A stretch of DNA of 64,000 nt from positions 124,001 to 188,000 of the forward strand of contig JAGDZJ010000015.1 of the NCBI GenBank assembly GCA_049115955.1, read 5' to 3'. Positions 41,262 to 49,338 of this stretch are shown piece by piece. The DNA is from Salinispirillum sp049115955 (GTDB taxonomy: Bacteria > Pseudomonadota > Gammaproteobacteria > Pseudomonadales > Natronospirillaceae). The translations under genes were made by a program, and so were the position numbers. A model generated the notes under the pieces. That model saw nothing but the letters and a program-made list of their open reading frames with translations. It made no database searches and had not been told where the DNA came from. The first letter of the stretch is position 1. The number at the start of each line of letters is the position of its first letter.

Positions 41262-43001
41262 TTACATCCGCTCCATCACTTCAATGCCTAGCAAATCCAA
41301 GCCTTGCTTCATCAAACGAGCCACCACCATAGACTGCATTAAGCGGCTGGCGCGCACTTCGGGTGCGATGCCGTCTTTTAAAATCGGGCAGGCTTCGTAG
41401 AACGACATAAACCGGCTGGCTAAGTCATACAGATAACCGCACAACACATGCGGCGTGGCTTCGCGCATCACTTGGTCCAGCGCTTCTTCAAAGCGCAGCA
41501 CGGCCAAGGCAAGGGCTTTTTCTGCGTCTTCGTTGATCACGATGGGCGCGCTGAAGTCTTCCATCAGCTCAGCACGGCGCACAATACTGCGAATCCGCGT
41601 GTAGGCGTATTGCAGATACGGTGCGGTAGCACCCTCAAAGCTCAGCATGGCGTCCCAGTTGAACACGTAGTCGCTGGTGCGGTGCTTCGACAAGTCAGCA
41701 AATTTAACTGCGCCAATGCCTACTTTGCGGGCCACTTCATCGATCTCGTCCGCTGTCAACTCGCTGGTTTTCTCAGCGATGACGTTACGCGCTCGGGTCA
41801 CGGCTTCATCCAGCAATTCCGACAGCTTCACCGTGCCGCCGGTGCGGGTTTTGAACGGTTTACCGTCGCTGCCCATCATGGTGCCGAACGGGCAATGCTC
41901 GTAGGTGCTGTCCTCACGGAGGAAACCGGCTTTGCGTGCCACCAGTTCTACTTGCTTGAAGTGTAAGCCTTGGCGGGCATCGGTGAAGATGATGATGCGG
42001 TCGGCCCCCAGCGTTACGCTGCGGTACTCGCACGCCGCAAGGTCGGTGGTGGAATACAGGAAGCCACCGCCGCGCTTTTGCACGATGAACACTGATGGGT
42101 TGTCGTCCTTGTCGGCCAGTTCGTGCAAAAACACCACTTGCGCGCCGTCGCTTTCTTCGGCCAAGTTTTGCTCTTGCAGGCGTTTAATAACGCCCGGTAA
42201 CATGTCGTTGTAGGCGCTTTCGCCGCGCAAATCGGCGCGGGTCAGACTGACGTTCAGCTTCTCGTACACCTCTTCGCTGTGCTTCACCGAGGCGTTAATG
42301 AACAGCTGCCACAGCTTCAAAACGTGCGCGTCGCCGCTCTGCAGGCGTACAACATAGTTGCGCGATTTGTCGGCAAAGGCTTCGTCGTCATCAAAGTGCT
42401 TTTTCGCGGCGCGATAGAAGTCTTCCAAATCGGCCAAGGCCACGCCTTCCAAGTCGACACCCGCGGCCAGTTGGTCTTCCAGGTGCGCAATCAGCATACC
42501 GAACTGGGTACCCCAGTCGCCGATGTGATTGTGACGAATGACGTTGTCGCCCCAGAACTCCAACGAACGCGCGACTGCATCACCGATGATGGTGGAGCGC
42601 AGGTGGCCCACGTGCATCTCTTTTGCCAAGTTGGGTGCGGAATAATCCACCACCACAGTATTGGGCGTGGTGTTGCGGCTGACACCCAAACGCACATCAC
42701 TCGCCGCAAGCATCAGTTGCTCGGCCAGCCATTCCGGCTTGAGCTTCACATTGATGAAGCCGGGGCCTGCGATCTCGGTACTGGCGGCAACGTCGTTGAG
42801 GTCCAACGCGTCGATGATCTGCTGTGCGAGTTCGCGTGGGTTCTTTTTCAGCGCCTTGGCGGCCGCCATCGCACCGTTGATCTGATAATCGCCAAACTCA
42901 GGGCGGGTGCTCTGGGTAACCGCCGGGTTGGTGTCGGCCGGAATACCAACCTGTTGCATTGCCGTGCGGGTGCGCTCGGCGAGTAATTCTCTGATGTTCA
43001 T
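41262..43001 (-). CDS. argS: Arginyl-tRNA synthetase
   Basis: ArgS charges tRNA-Arg. The 579-residue class I enzyme has the N-terminal tRNA-binding domain, the HIGH motif as HVGHLRS in SAPNLAKEMHVGHLRST, and a KMSKS region in the weak form usual for ArgS (GSDGKPFKTRTGG). The C-terminal anticodon-binding domain ends in LDLLGIEVMERM. It is monocistronic and convergent with the his operon. Confidence 0.97.
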   Translation of the reverse strand: MNIRELLAERTRTAMQQVGIPADTNPAVTQSTRPEFGDYQINGAMAAAKALKKNPRELAQQIIDALDLNDVAASTEIAGPGFINVKLKPEWLAEQLMLAASDVRLGVSRNTTPNTVVVDYSAPNLAKEMHVGHLRSTIIGDAVARSLEFWGDNVIRHNHIGDWGTQFGMLIAHLEDQLAAGVDLEGVALADLEDFYRAAKKHFDDDEAFADKSRNYVVRLQSGDAHVLKLWQLFINASVKHSEEVYEKLNVSLTRADLRGESAYNDMLPGVIKRLQEQNLAEESDGAQVVFLHELADKDDNPSVFIVQKRGGGFLYSTTDLAACEYRSVTLGADRIIIFTDARQGLHFKQVELVARKAGFLREDSTYEHCPFGTMMGSDGKPFKTRTGGTVKLSELLDEAVTRARNVIAEKTSELTADEIDEVARKVGIGAVKFADLSKHRTSDYVFNWDAMLSFEGATAPYLQYAYTRIRSIVRRAELMEDFSAPIVINEDAEKALALAVLRFEEALDQVMREATPHVLCGYLYDLASRFMSFYEACPILKDGIAPEVRASRLMQSMVVARLMKQGLDLLGIEVMERM

Positions 43002-43114
43002 AGTGGCTTCCGCAGATCGAATTCGTAATGGGGCGCGATTCTACCACCAACCGAGAAGCGCGGCGACACAGACGCTCTTGAAGCAGAAGAGCAATGCGTT
43101 GATTGGTAGACGCG

Positions 43115-43834
43115 TTAGTTGATGGAAGCGTTGTAAATCACCGGCATCTTGCCCTGCCATTGCTGCCACATAACATCCTGCGTAATCAGCTCGGCCATAA
43201 AATGAGCGACATTAATGCGGCTGGTTTTACCGGGGTTGAACAAGGCGCTTCGGGTAGGGGCGGGGTGTAAGTCATAGTCCGTAACGGTGTCTTGATCGAT
43301 CAGCGTGTCGGGCCGGACTGCTGCCCATTGAATCAAACTGCTATTTAGCGTGCGCAATACGTCTGATGCCTGTTCGTTGTCGACATGGGGTGGCAGCAGG
43401 CAACGAATCAGGCCAATCAGGCAGTGTTCGCGAAAAGATATGGGCTCTTGCCGGTCACGGTTCTGATTGCCCGCCGTATTCATCAACACAAAACGCGTAG
43501 GTGCGTCTGAGGCATTGGCGACTATGGCTTGGCACAACCGCGATGTGGCATCAGTGACCAGCCGACGCGGGGCGCCATAGATACCCTTCAATGTGAGGTT
43601 GTGACCGAGACAAGATGCCACTGCTCGACAACCTTGAACGTGCTGCGCTAACTCGGTGGCGCTGAAATCCAGCACGTTGCCCTGAATCAGCGTCAATTCA
43701 TCATGCTGCTTAATCGACTCGGGCAGGCCATCGGGGCTACGCACGATCGCCCGAACCGGCTCGCCTCGGCGCAGTAATTCTTGTACCAATAACCGCCCGG
43801 TGGCGCCAGTGGCACCTACGACCAATACCGTCAT
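43115..43834 (-). CDS. NAD(P)-binding Rossmann-fold protein (atypical SDR)
   Basis: This 239-residue protein begins MTVLVVGATGATGRLL, the glycine-rich nucleotide-binding motif of atypical short-chain dehydrogenases (NmrA/SDR_a5 type). It lacks a clear YxxxK catalytic pair and contains LIQGNVLDF and a conserved WAAVRPDTL segment, so it may be a redox sensor or flavin/biliverdin-reductase-like enzyme. The open frame extends far upstream to 44422, but that part is antisense to hutC and is not used. A GAGGG ribosome-binding site supports the start at 43834. Function unknown. Confidence 0.82.
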   Translation of the reverse strand: MTVLVVGATGATGRLLVQELLRRGEPVRAIVRSPDGLPESIKQHDELTLIQGNVLDFSATELAQHVQGCRAVASCLGHNLTLKGIYGAPRRLVTDATSRLCQAIVANASDAPTRFVLMNTAGNQNRDRQEPISFREHCLIGLIRCLLPPHVDNEQASDVLRTLNSSLIQWAAVRPDTLIDQDTVTDYDLHPAPTRSALFNPGKTSRINVAHFMAELITQDVMWQQWQGKMPVIYNASIN

Positions 43835-43867
43835 GTTGTTAACCCTCGAATGCCTTCCTGAAAACCA

Positions 43868-43887
43868 TGCGCACAGAATAGTGCGCA
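43868..43887. promoter_or_regulatory. Inverted repeat between the SDR gene and hutC
   Basis: TGCGCAC-AGAATA-GTGCGCA has perfect 7-bp arms, 34 bp before the SDR start codon. It resembles an operator for a dimeric regulator. The 6-bp gap does not fit NtrC (7 bp). Confidence 0.4.
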
Positions 43888-43992
43888 GAGTGAGCGGCAA
43901 CCAGATACTAAAGTAGGGTTTTTTGCTCCTGAAACGAAAGGTGCACATCGCGCATTTGTTATTTGGTGGTAATGAGTCAACGTAGTCGCCCC

Positions 43993-44006
43993 AATTGTAT
44001 ATACTT
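43993..44006. promoter_or_regulatory. HutC-type operator before hutC
   Basis: AATTGTATATACTT contains TTGTATATAC, the same core as the operator before hutI. It lies about 30 bp before the hutC GTG start and overlaps a possible -10 (TATACT), consistent with autorepression by HutC. Confidence 0.7.
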
Positions 44007-44035
44007 TCGCTCAGACGCCTTAAGAGAGAGTTGCC

Positions 44036-44740
44036 GTGGCTACCCCGCGCTATCAAGTCATTAAACAATACCTGCTCGAACGCATTGAATCCGGCGAGTA
44101 CGCGCCGCATCATCAGATTCCGCCCGAAGAACAGTTGGCGAAGCAATTTGACGTCAGCCGGATGACGGCCAACAAAGCCATCCGTGATTTGGTGCAAGAA
44201 GGACGTCTGACTCGCCAAGCCGGTTTGGGCACCTTTGTGACCGACCAGAAAGCCGAATCGCCTTTGTTGGAAGTGACCAACATTGCCGAAGAAGTGCGCC
44301 AACGACAGCACGTTTACAGCAACCAGGTGTTGGTATGCGAGGCCGTTCCGGCAGACGACGAAACGGCATTGCGCTTGAGTGTTCGCCTTGGTGCGGAGGT
44401 ATTCCACACTATATTGCTGCACGAAGAAAACGGCGTACCGGTGCAGCTGGAAGAGCGTTTCGTTAACCCCCGTTGGGTGCCGAACTATTTAACCACCGAC
44501 TTCTCAAAACACACCCCCAACGAAGTGCTGGTGGCCAGTTGTCCCATCACCGATTTAGAGCACATTGTTGAGGCCGTATTGCCTGATGCGCGTGCCGCCG
44601 AATGGCTGGGCATAGCAGCGCAAGAACCCTGCCTACAAATGACTCGACGTACGTGGTCAGACGATCACCTGATCAGCTACGCACGGCTAATGCACCCCGG
44701 CACGCGCTATAAATTGCGTTCTGCTGTGCGGCGAGGGTGA
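44036..44740 (+). CDS. hutC: Histidine utilisation repressor
   Basis: HutC represses the hut genes until urocanate is present. The 234-residue protein has a GntR-type winged helix-turn-helix at residues 5-75 (EEQLAKQFDVSRMTANKAI, GRLTRQAGLGTFV) and a UTRA ligand domain at about 95-230. The start is GTG at 44036 with a GAGAG ribosome-binding site; the preceding codons contain no better choice. The 3' end overlaps the next gene, a sigma-like factor, by four bases. Confidence 0.95.
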   Translation: MATPRYQVIKQYLLERIESGEYAPHHQIPPEEQLAKQFDVSRMTANKAIRDLVQEGRLTRQAGLGTFVTDQKAESPLLEVTNIAEEVRQRQHVYSNQVLVCEAVPADDETALRLSVRLGAEVFHTILLHEENGVPVQLEERFVNPRWVPNYLTTDFSKHTPNEVLVASCPITDLEHIVEAVLPDARAAEWLGIAAQEPCLQMTRRTWSDDHLISYARLMHPGTRYKLRSAVRRG

Positions 44741-45360
44741 GACTAATGCGCCCAAGCCAATATACTCAGTTGTGTGCTGTCGCACAGCGCATCACACAGG
44801 ATGCGGGTGAAGCGGAAGACGTTGTACAAGACGCTCTTCTAGCGGCTTTCCTGTCTGGCCATACGGACTTTGAAGCCATTGAAACCAGAAAGTGGCTGGT
44901 CGGCACGGTAAAGAACAAAGCGCGTATGGCACGGCGTGGCTCCGTTCGCAGGGAGGGCCGCGAAAGCCAATGGCTGATGACACAAGAAGAAGCCTTTACC
45001 GATGAACGCCATGAGCTTGCTGGGCTACTGGAAACCCTGACGTCGCCACTCAAGGCCGTCGCCGCTTTGGCTTTATCCGGTCACAACCGGCGGGAGATAG
45101 CTTATTTGCTCAACCTGACCGATGCTGCACTTCGCCAGCGTATCCTGGCGCTAAAACGCCGTATACTCAAAGAAGGCATAGCCATGCCTGCTGAATTGCC
45201 AGGGCTAGTTCTAGGCGTAGCGTATGGCCGCCTTCGTGGCGCTTTGTCGTCTAAACTGTCGCAACGGGGCGGAGTTCTGGCCAGTCATGATCCTGATGGA
45301 CATCTTTTTGTTATCAGTGGCTCACAAAAGGGAACTCGGCGGCAACTAGAAGGTGAATAA
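44737..45360 (+). CDS. ECF-like RNA polymerase sigma factor within the hut cluster
   Basis: This 207-residue protein has sigma-70 region 2 (residues 10-75; AEDVVQDALLAAF is the typical core-binding helix) and region 4 (about 95-145; GHNRREIAYLLNLTDAALRQ is the helix-turn-helix). A C-terminal extension of about 55 residues of unknown type follows. No anti-sigma gene is next to it. The GTG start overlaps the hutC stop as GTGA; ATG at 44746 is an alternative. Co-translation with hutC suggests a link with histidine use, which is inference. It is followed 18 bp later by a VOC-family gene. Confidence 0.82.
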   Translation: MRLMRPSQYTQLCAVAQRITQDAGEAEDVVQDALLAAFLSGHTDFEAIETRKWLVGTVKNKARMARRGSVRREGRESQWLMTQEEAFTDERHELAGLLETLTSPLKAVAALALSGHNRREIAYLLNLTDAALRQRILALKRRILKEGIAMPAELPGLVLGVAYGRLRGALSSKLSQRGGVLASHDPDGHLFVISGSQKGTRRQLEGE

Positions 45361-45378
45361 ACCAGAAAGGAGTAACCT

Positions 45379-45765
45379 ATGAGTTTCAAACCCAAGAGTG
45401 CCAGCATCGTTTATTACGTCAGCGATATTCTTCGCACGGAAAAATTCTACAACGAAACCTTTGATCTTGGCCTAGAGCGGATGGAGGGTGCTGAGCCCTT
45501 TTGGCTGCAAGGGCATTTGGAGAATGGCCTCGACCTGATATTTTTCGAGATGGACGGCGTGCGCGGTGATACGCCGGCCATCGTGTTTGAAGTCGATGAC
45601 GGCGGAATCGACGACATCGTTGCCGAATTGGCAGCAGCCGGTGTCACCATAGTGACCCCGGTGTCAGAGGCGCCTGGCGGTTGGAGCGCGGATTTCCTCG
45701 ACCCGGATGGTTTTGGCATCGGGCTGTGGCAGTCGGGTGAGCTGCCGCGTTCGCTGAAGTCCTAG
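45379..45765 (+). CDS. VOC-family (glyoxalase/bleomycin-resistance fold) protein
   Basis: This 128-residue protein has the beta-alpha-beta-beta-beta repeats of the vicinal oxygen chelate fold: IVYYVSDILRTEKFYNETF at the start and GWSADFLDPDGFGIGLWQ at the end. Substrate cannot be predicted. A good ribosome-binding site (AGAAAGGAG) is present and the gene lies 18 bp after the sigma-like gene, so it is probably in the same transcript. A T-less hairpin follows. Confidence 0.85.
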   Translation: MSFKPKSASIVYYVSDILRTEKFYNETFDLGLERMEGAEPFWLQGHLENGLDLIFFEMDGVRGDTPAIVFEVDDGGIDDIVAELAAAGVTIVTPVSEAPGGWSADFLDPDGFGIGLWQSGELPRSLKS

Positions 45766-45784
45766 AAGTTATAAGAACAACCAT

Positions 45785-45810
45785 GAGGAACCCGTCCAGA
45801 CGGGTTCCTC
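45785..45810. repeat. Perfect hairpin after the VOC gene
   Basis: GAGGAACCCGT and ACGGGTTCCTC form an 11-bp stem with a CCAG loop. There is no T run, so it is a weak terminator at best or an mRNA-stabilising stem. Confidence 0.7.
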
Positions 45811-45902
45811 ATCATGCCGCTGCAATTGCCGGGTGAACGACGTTGCGCCGCGCGTTACACTGCACGCCTATAACAACAACCCAGTGACCCTAAAAGCTCA
45901 TC

Positions 45903-46823
45903 ATGCAGAACCTACTCAATGAGATTGCCAATACCATGGCGCAAACGAAGGAACGTGGTCGTGTGGCGGATTACATTCCTCAATTAGCGCACGTCAGCGC
46001 TAAGCATTTCGGCATCGCCGTAGCGTTACCCGATGGCCAAGTGTTCACGGCGGGGGATGCCTATGAACCCTTTTCGATTCAGAGTATTTCCAAGGTGTTT
46101 GCACTGACACTGGCGCTGGGTAAGCGGGGTGATGCTTTATGGCAGTACGTCGGCCGGGAACCATCGGGCGATCCGTTCAATTCCATCGTGCAGTTGGAGC
46201 ATGAATCCGGCAAGCCACGTAACCCGTTCATTAATGCGGGGGCCATCGCGGTGGTAGACGCTATTATGATGGGGCACGAGCCTAAGGAAGTCTTGGCGGA
46301 AATGCTGAACTTTGTGCGCTATTTGGCGAACGATGCGAGCATTTGCTTTGACCATGAGGTGGCTGCATCCGAGCTAGAACACAAACACCGAAATGCCTCC
46401 TTGGCCCATTTTATGAAAGCTTTCGGACGTTTACAGCACGATGTGGATAAGGTGATCGGTACCTATTTTCACCAATGTGCGTTGGCCATGAGTTGCGTGC
46501 AATTGGCGCAAGCAGGGCTGTTTTTGGTGTCCGACGGGGTGAACCAATCAATCGGTTCGCGAGTGGTGTCGGCCCAGCGCGCCCGGCGGATCAATTCGTT
46601 GATGATGATGTGCGGGCATTACGACGGCTCGGGGGAATTCGCTTACCGCGTCGGCCTGCCTGGCAAAAGCGGCGTGGGTGGCGGTATTCTGGCTATTGCG
46701 CCCGGTAAGGCTTCTATTGCGGTGTGGTCGCCGGGTCTGGACAGCATCGGTAACAGTTTGCTGGGCACCCGTGCGCTCGAAATGCTGGTGCAGGAAACGG
46801 GCTGGTCGGTGTTCGGGCATTAA
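45903..46823 (+). CDS. glsA: Glutaminase A
   Basis: Glutaminase hydrolyses glutamine to glutamate and ammonia. The 306-residue serine-dependent enzyme has the SxxK active site in PFSIQSISKVF, the N-rich NPFINAGAI segment, and the closing GKSGVGGGILA. It lies between the hutC group and hutI. Histidine breakdown also yields glutamate and ammonia, so both feed the same pool, which may explain its place here. It is more than 130 bp from the gene before it and 270 bp from hutI, so it may have its own promoter. Confidence 0.96.
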   Translation: MQNLLNEIANTMAQTKERGRVADYIPQLAHVSAKHFGIAVALPDGQVFTAGDAYEPFSIQSISKVFALTLALGKRGDALWQYVGREPSGDPFNSIVQLEHESGKPRNPFINAGAIAVVDAIMMGHEPKEVLAEMLNFVRYLANDASICFDHEVAASELEHKHRNASLAHFMKAFGRLQHDVDKVIGTYFHQCALAMSCVQLAQAGLFLVSDGVNQSIGSRVVSAQRARRINSLMMMCGHYDGSGEFAYRVGLPGKSGVGGGILAIAPGKASIAVWSPGLDSIGNSLLGTRALEMLVQETGWSVFGH

Positions 46824-47053
46824 TGCGTTGTTCTAGTTGAGCGAATCGTGGCGAGCGTTAGGCATATGATGCGGATGTAAGTCATGCTGAAATCCTTTTA
46901 ATTTCTCTGAAAAGTGCGATTTACTGATCGCCGCTGTTGCGAGATATAGAATTTTCATCAATACCAGAAATCGTTGTTGTCCTCCCGTTCACTTCTTGTT
47001 TTTGTCCTTATCACTTTACACGCATTTAGTAGCACACACTTGACTTAACGCAT

Positions 47054-47087
47054 TGGATGATCAATTGTATATACAAATGATCATCCA
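47054..47087. promoter_or_regulatory. HutC operator inside a 34-bp palindrome before hutI
   Basis: The core TTGTATATACAA (47065-47076) is a perfect dyad matching known HutC operators. It is nested in outer arms TGGATGATCA (47054-47063) and TGATCATCCA (47078-47087), which are also perfectly paired, so the whole 34 bp has one mismatch pair. It ends 13 bp before the hutI ATG. The rest of the 277-bp gap after glsA shows nothing clear. Confidence 0.85.
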
Positions 47088-47100
47088 GTGAGTGCCAGCG

Positions 47101-48318
47101 ATGCAAGCAACCACCAATCCACTACGCCTATGGACGAGCCTGACCCTGTTCGACGGGGTACAGATCCACGCCCAGCCGATGGCAGTGGTGGTGGAAGGCG
47201 AGCGAATTGCTTGGGTCGGGCCGATGTCGGATCTGCCTTCGGAGCACCAAGCGAAAGCTGAAGTGGTGGGGTCCGGCGGGGTGATGACGCCAGGCTTGAT
47301 CGACTGCCATACGCATTTGGTGTTCGGTGGCGACCGGGCAGATGAATTTGCGCAGCGCTTGGACGGCGTAAGTTATGCCGAAATCGCCGCAAACGGCGGC
47401 GGTATTCTCAGTACGGTTAAGGCGACACGCGCGGCCAGTGCAGACGAATTGTTAGTGAGCGCACAGGCACGGCTTGAAGCTTTGATGGCCGACGGCGTCA
47501 CCACCATAGAAATTAAATCGGGCTATGGTTTAACCGTGCACGATGAACTGAAAATGCTGCGCGTGGCGCGCCGCTTGGCCGAGCAAAACCCCATTCATAT
47601 CCGTACCACGCTGTTGGGCGCGCACGCTTTGCCACCGGAATTTGCCGGTCAGGCGGATGCCTACATTGAGCTGATCTGCAACGAGATGATTCCGCGCGCT
47701 GCCGCCGAAGGCTTGGCCGATGCGGTGGACGTGTTCTGTGAAGGCATTGGTTTTTCCATTACACAGTGCGAGCGGGTGTTTCAAGCGGCGCAGCAGTACG
47801 GTTTGTCAGTAAAAGCACACGCCGAGCAGTTGTCGAATTTGGGTGGTTCGGCTTTAGCGGCGCGTTATCAGGCGTTGTCGGCAGACCACATTGAATGGCT
47901 GGACGAAGCGGGTGTTAAGGCCATGGCGGCGTCCGGTACGGTGGCTACCTTATTACCTGGCGCATTTTTCACCCTGCGCGATACGCGAGTGCCACCAATA
48001 GACTTGTTGCGCCAGTATGGTGTGCCCATGGCCGTAGCGACGGACGGCAACCCCGGCTCTTCCCCAATTTTCCAGCTAACGCTGATGCTGAATATGGCTT
48101 GTACGCAGTTTCGTTTAACGCCTATGGAAGCGCTCCGGGGCGTAACGCAACACGCCGCACGAGCATTGGGTATGGCCGAGCAAGCAGGCTTAATTGCCGC
48201 TGGACGACCCGCCGATTTCTGCTTATGGCGCATGCGCAGCCCGTTAGAATTAGCCAGTAACGTGCAACCCGGTCGGTTGCAACAACGCGTGTTCAGTGGA
48301 GCAGTAACGCATGGTTAA
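47101..48318 (+). CDS. hutI: Imidazolonepropionase
   Basis: HutI opens the ring of imidazolonepropionate, the third step of histidine breakdown. The protein has 405 residues from the ATG at 47101; a GTG at 47092 is an alternative. It is an amidohydrolase: the zinc-binding TPGLIDCHTHLVFGGDRADEF lies near residue 70, HAEQLSN and SADHIEWLDE lie in the middle, and ATDGNPGSSP near the end carries the catalytic aspartate. The stop overlaps hutG by eight bases. Confidence 0.97.
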   Translation: MQATTNPLRLWTSLTLFDGVQIHAQPMAVVVEGERIAWVGPMSDLPSEHQAKAEVVGSGGVMTPGLIDCHTHLVFGGDRADEFAQRLDGVSYAEIAANGGGILSTVKATRAASADELLVSAQARLEALMADGVTTIEIKSGYGLTVHDELKMLRVARRLAEQNPIHIRTTLLGAHALPPEFAGQADAYIELICNEMIPRAAAEGLADAVDVFCEGIGFSITQCERVFQAAQQYGLSVKAHAEQLSNLGGSALAARYQALSADHIEWLDEAGVKAMAASGTVATLLPGAFFTLRDTRVPPIDLLRQYGVPMAVATDGNPGSSPIFQLTLMLNMACTQFRLTPMEALRGVTQHAARALGMAEQAGLIAAGRPADFCLWRMRSPLELASNVQPGRLQQRVFSGAVTHG

Positions 48319-49297
48319 AACACAGCTTAAAGCGCTCAGCGTGTCGGTAGACCGTGGTCCGTTGATGAATTTATGGCGTGGCCGGACAGATGCAGAGCCC
48401 AACAGCGAACGCTGGCATCAAGTCGTGCAGCCCTTGCAGTCGGACAGTGAACCGGGTTTGGCCGTGATCGGTTTCGCCAGCGATGTGGGCGTAAAGCGCA
48501 ATCAAGGCCGCATCGGCGCGCAAGAAGGCCCGGAAGTGCTACGCAAGGTTTTGGGCAATTTGCCCGTACATCATGCCAGCCCGGTGTATGAAGTGGGCGA
48601 TGTGGAATGCCTTAATGAAGACCTCGACGGCGCGCAACGCCGACTGGCCCATACCGTCGCTTGTAGCTTGCAGAACGGTCATTTTCCCATCGTGTTGGGC
48701 GGTGGCCATGAGGTGGCCTTTGGCTCTTGGCTGGGCTTGGCGCAGTTTCTGCGTGCTCTGGACGACGCATCGACTCCGCCGCGTATCGGCATCATCAATT
48801 TTGATGCGCACTTTGATCTGCGTTCTTTTTCTGTTCAGGCATCGTCCGGTACGCCCTTTGCGCAAATTGCCGCGCAGTGCACAACACAGGGCTGGCCTTT
48901 CCAATACGCGTGCTTGGGTGTTTCGCGCGCCGCTAATACGCGGGTGCTGTTCGAACGCGCTGCCGAGCTGGGGGTTTGGGTGCGTGAAGACCACGCCATG
49001 ACCACGGTGCAGTTACCGGAGATCACTCAGCAGTTGGATGCCTTCATCAAGAACTGTGACCACCTGTATTTGACCATCGATCTGGATGCCTTCCCCGCCA
49101 GCGTAGCTCCCGGTGTCAGTGCGCCTGCGCCGCGTGGTATTGGGCTGGACGTGGTGGAACCCTTGATTGGTCGCATCCGCGACAGTGGCAAATTGCGCTT
49201 GCTGGATGTGGCGGAATTGAACCCGCATTTCGATATCGACCACCACACCGCACGCGTGGCGGCTCGACTCATTCACTGGGCTACGTTGAATCAATAA
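48311..49297 (+). CDS. hutG: Formimidoylglutamase
   Basis: HutG of the arginase family hydrolyses formiminoglutamate to glutamate and formamide, the last step in the four-enzyme route. The 328-residue protein has the manganese ligands in VLGGGHEVAFG, NFDAHFDLR and LTIDLDAFPAS. No formiminoglutamate deiminase gene is present, so the four-enzyme pathway ending in formamide is implied. The start overlaps the hutI stop. Confidence 0.95.
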   Translation: MVKTQLKALSVSVDRGPLMNLWRGRTDAEPNSERWHQVVQPLQSDSEPGLAVIGFASDVGVKRNQGRIGAQEGPEVLRKVLGNLPVHHASPVYEVGDVECLNEDLDGAQRRLAHTVACSLQNGHFPIVLGGGHEVAFGSWLGLAQFLRALDDASTPPRIGIINFDAHFDLRSFSVQASSGTPFAQIAAQCTTQGWPFQYACLGVSRAANTRVLFERAAELGVWVREDHAMTTVQLPEITQQLDAFIKNCDHLYLTIDLDAFPASVAPGVSAPAPRGIGLDVVEPLIGRIRDSGKLRLLDVAELNPHFDIDHHTARVAARLIHWATLNQ

Positions 49298-49338
49298 CCT
49301 AGGTTCGCCCTAACAATAATTATTTTGAGGACCCTATC

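Noticed and set aside
42279..42986. 235-codon plus-strand open frame
   Set aside because: Fully antisense to argS, which has all class I motifs.
43868..43887. Third NtrC site near hutC
   Set aside because: The spacing between GCAC and GTGC is 6 bp; NtrC sites here have 7.
43835..44422. Long N-terminal extension of the Rossmann-fold gene
   Set aside because: It is antisense to hutC and precedes a clear glycine-rich N-terminus with its own ribosome-binding site.
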